Shown piece by piece: positions 33,996 to 35,256 of a stretch of 35,256 nt of DNA (its first letter is position 1; each line of letters opens with the position of its first letter). Source of the DNA: Candidatus Omnitrophota bacterium. GTDB lineage: Bacteria > Omnitrophota > Omnitrophia > Omnitrophales > Aquincolibacteriaceae. The stretch lies in assembly GCA_016196565.1 (NCBI GenBank), contig JACPXK010000052.1:1-35256 (forward strand), written 5' to 3'. Below the pieces are notes generated by a model, which saw only the letters and a list, made by a program, of their open reading frames with translations, did no database searches and was not told the origin of the DNA. Made by a program: the position numbers and the translations under genes.

Positions 33996-34018
33996 GACTA
34001 AACCTAACGGGAGAGAAA

Positions 34019-34699
34019 ATGAAACGCCATCTTGATGACGAACTAAAAAAGCTCAAAGATAAATTATTTAAAATGGGGCTTCTTGTGGAAGAAGCGCTTG
34101 ACCATGCCACGGCCGCGGTTTTTGAACGGGATTCCGCCAAGGCCGAGGCCGTTTTACGCCGTGATCAGGAAATTAATCTTTATGAAATCGAAATCGATGA
34201 ACTCGGCCACGAGCTCATTGCGCTTTATCAGCCGGCAGCCATTGATTTAAGGCTGATTACCATGGTTTTGAAAATCACCAATGATTTGGAAAGAATGGGC
34301 GATCAAGCCGTCAATATTGCCGAAAAGGCCATGGTGATTAATCAGGAACCCCCGCTTAAAACCTATCAAGACGAATTGCACAAGATGGCGGAAGTGGCGC
34401 TCAAAATGGTGCGCGATTCCCTGAATGCCTTTATGGAAAAAGATCATGAAAGGGCCAAGGCCATTCTCGAAGAGGACGATGTCATTGACAGGATCAACGA
34501 TCAGGTTTATGAAAATCTTCAGAAAATGCTGGGGGAAAATCCCGAAAAGATACGGGTTGGCTTGAGTTTGATCATGATTTCCCACAATCTCGAAAGGGTG
34601 GCGGACCTTGCCACCAATATTGCCGAAGACGTCATTTACCTCAAGCGTGGAATTGATGTCCGTCACCATATTCGCGAACGCCGCGAAGACAAGGCGTAG
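34019..34699 (+). CDS. phoU: Phosphate-signalling protein PhoU (226 aa)
   Basis: PhoU links the Pst phosphate transporter to the PhoR kinase and helps to hold phosphate uptake in check. The protein has two similar three-helix-bundle halves. Each carries the metal-binding signature: NDLERMGDQAVNIAEKAM in the first and HNLERVADLATNIAEDVIYL in the second. Length is typical (about 220-240). GGGAG precedes the ATG. No pst or pho genes follow in the window; they may be elsewhere or the IS may have separated them. Whether the HAMP-PAS kinase upstream is a PhoR-like partner cannot be told. Confidence 0.94.
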   Translation: MKRHLDDELKKLKDKLFKMGLLVEEALDHATAAVFERDSAKAEAVLRRDQEINLYEIEIDELGHELIALYQPAAIDLRLITMVLKITNDLERMGDQAVNIAEKAMVINQEPPLKTYQDELHKMAEVALKMVRDSLNAFMEKDHERAKAILEEDDVIDRINDQVYENLQKMLGENPEKIRVGLSLIMISHNLERVADLATNIAEDVIYLKRGIDVRHHIRERREDKA

Positions 34700-34715
34700 C
34701 CTCAACTTACGGCGT

Positions 34716-35256
34716 CTGTAACCGCAAAATGATAATGTCCTAATTCTGCAAAGTAGAAATGTCCTCTAGAATCTCAAGCTCTGAAAGGAGCATGGGATGA
34801 AAAACGAGAGGATATCGATGAGTCAAAAGGACCTGAAGCGGTTAAAAGTGCTTGAGCAAGCGGCTGGGAAGAAAATAAAGCAACGGAAAGCGGCAGAGTG
34901 GTTGGGGATATCGGGGCGTCAAGTAAGGCGATTAATCAAGAGAATGAGAAAAGAAGGCGCCAAAGGATTAGTTCATCGATTGCGAGGAAGGCAATCGAAT
35001 CGCCGGTACGGAGATATTTTCAAAGAGAAAGTATTAGGGAAGTACCGGCAGAAATATGATGGGTTTGGACCGACGCTTGCGCAGGAGAAATTAGAAGAGA
35101 GAGAAAAAATAAAAGTCAGCCGCGAGACATTGCGAAAGTGGCTGATAGCTGAGGGATGGTGGAAAAAGCGGAGGCATGTCAGTGAGCAGCACCAGTGGCG
35201 GGAACGCAAAGAATGTTATGGGGAAATGGTGCAGGCGGACGGAAGTCATCATGATT
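34716..35256 (+). mobile_element. Left part of an insertion sequence (ISNCY-like), cut by window end
   Basis: Downstream of phoU the sequence changes to a typical IS left flank: two AATGTCC repeats (34734-34740 and 34758-34764, 24 nt apart), a ribosome-binding site and a transposase ORF reaching the window edge. The exact left boundary is uncertain (somewhere between 34700 and 34734), because the right terminal repeat lies outside the window and no target duplication can be seen. Confidence 0.65.
34797..35256 (+). CDS. Transposase, ISNCY-like DDE integrase family, 3' end outside window (153+ aa)
   Basis: The ORF starts at ATG 34797 with AGGAG (34786-34790) 6 nt upstream and runs open to the last base. 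The N-terminal ~60 residues hold a helix-turn-helix (RKAAEWLGISGRQVRRLIKR), followed by a second Arg/Lys-rich DNA-binding stretch (FGPTLAQEKLEER, VSRETLRKWL). The visible end, GEMVQADGSHHD, is the start of the integrase-like catalytic core and contains its first Asp. No frameshift is seen in this part. An in-frame ATG at 34818 is an alternative start. Whether the element is intact cannot be judged. Confidence 0.88.
   Translation, partial: MKNERISMSQKDLKRLKVLEQAAGKKIKQRKAAEWLGISGRQVRRLIKRMRKEGAKGLVHRLRGRQSNRRYGDIFKEKVLGKYRQKYDGFGPTLAQEKLEEREKIKVSRETLRKWLIAEGWWKKRRHVSEQHQWRERKECYGEMVQADGSHHD

Overview
This window looks like a chromosomal piece of an uncultivated Gram-negative-type bacterium. 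The best guess is Omnitrophota or a similar candidate phylum. The reasons are one enormous modular ORF of more than 5,000 codons, a NADH-module-less complex I operon, archease-RtcB, and small dispersed palindromes scattered between operon genes. The phylum is an inference from style; no rRNA or other phylogenetic marker is present.

Layout. (1) 1-15468 (+): the 3' part of a giant gene. The frame is already open at base 1, so the true start lies upstream. It encodes at least 5,155 residues built from diverged repeated modules (families A-E here) joined by Ala/Pro/Ser/Thr/Lys-rich linkers. It has one cysteine in the visible part, no transmembrane segment, and a unique, better-ordered C-terminal domain. 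(2) 15517-16481 (-): a small basic protein and a RelE/HigB-type toxin with an HTH antitoxin. The TA pair has a consensus promoter. (3) 16633-27097 (-): an 11-gene complex I operon, nuoA-B-C-D-I-H-J-K-L-M-N, without nuoE, F or G. A consensus promoter lies directly against the nuoA ATG. (4) 27141-28334 (-): a FIST-domain sensor gene just upstream of nuoA. (5) 28462-28863 (+): a Nudix hydrolase, convergent with an FNR-type flavin reductase at 28974-29690 (-). (6) 29757-33940 (+): a membrane HAMP-PAS histidine kinase, a stand-alone receiver, archease and RtcB. (7) 34019-34699 (+): PhoU with its own promoter. (8) From about 34716 to the window end: the left part of an IS with an ISNCY-like transposase, cut by the window edge.

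How the parts may work together. The nuo genes would build the quinone-reducing, proton-pumping part of complex I. With no NADH-input module here, the electron donor is open: ferredoxin, a remote EFG set or another partner. Archease and RtcB share a TAATG junction and form an RNA-ligation pair. The kinase and receiver sit directly upstream and may be a signalling pair.

Two families of short palindromic repeats occupy intergenic gaps: a 30-bp type (three copies) and a CGTCAT-ended type (two copies). Three lie inside apparent operons and one fills the whole gap between convergent genes. Several minus-strand genes have near-consensus promoters placed so close to the start codon that leaderless or almost leaderless mRNAs are expected.
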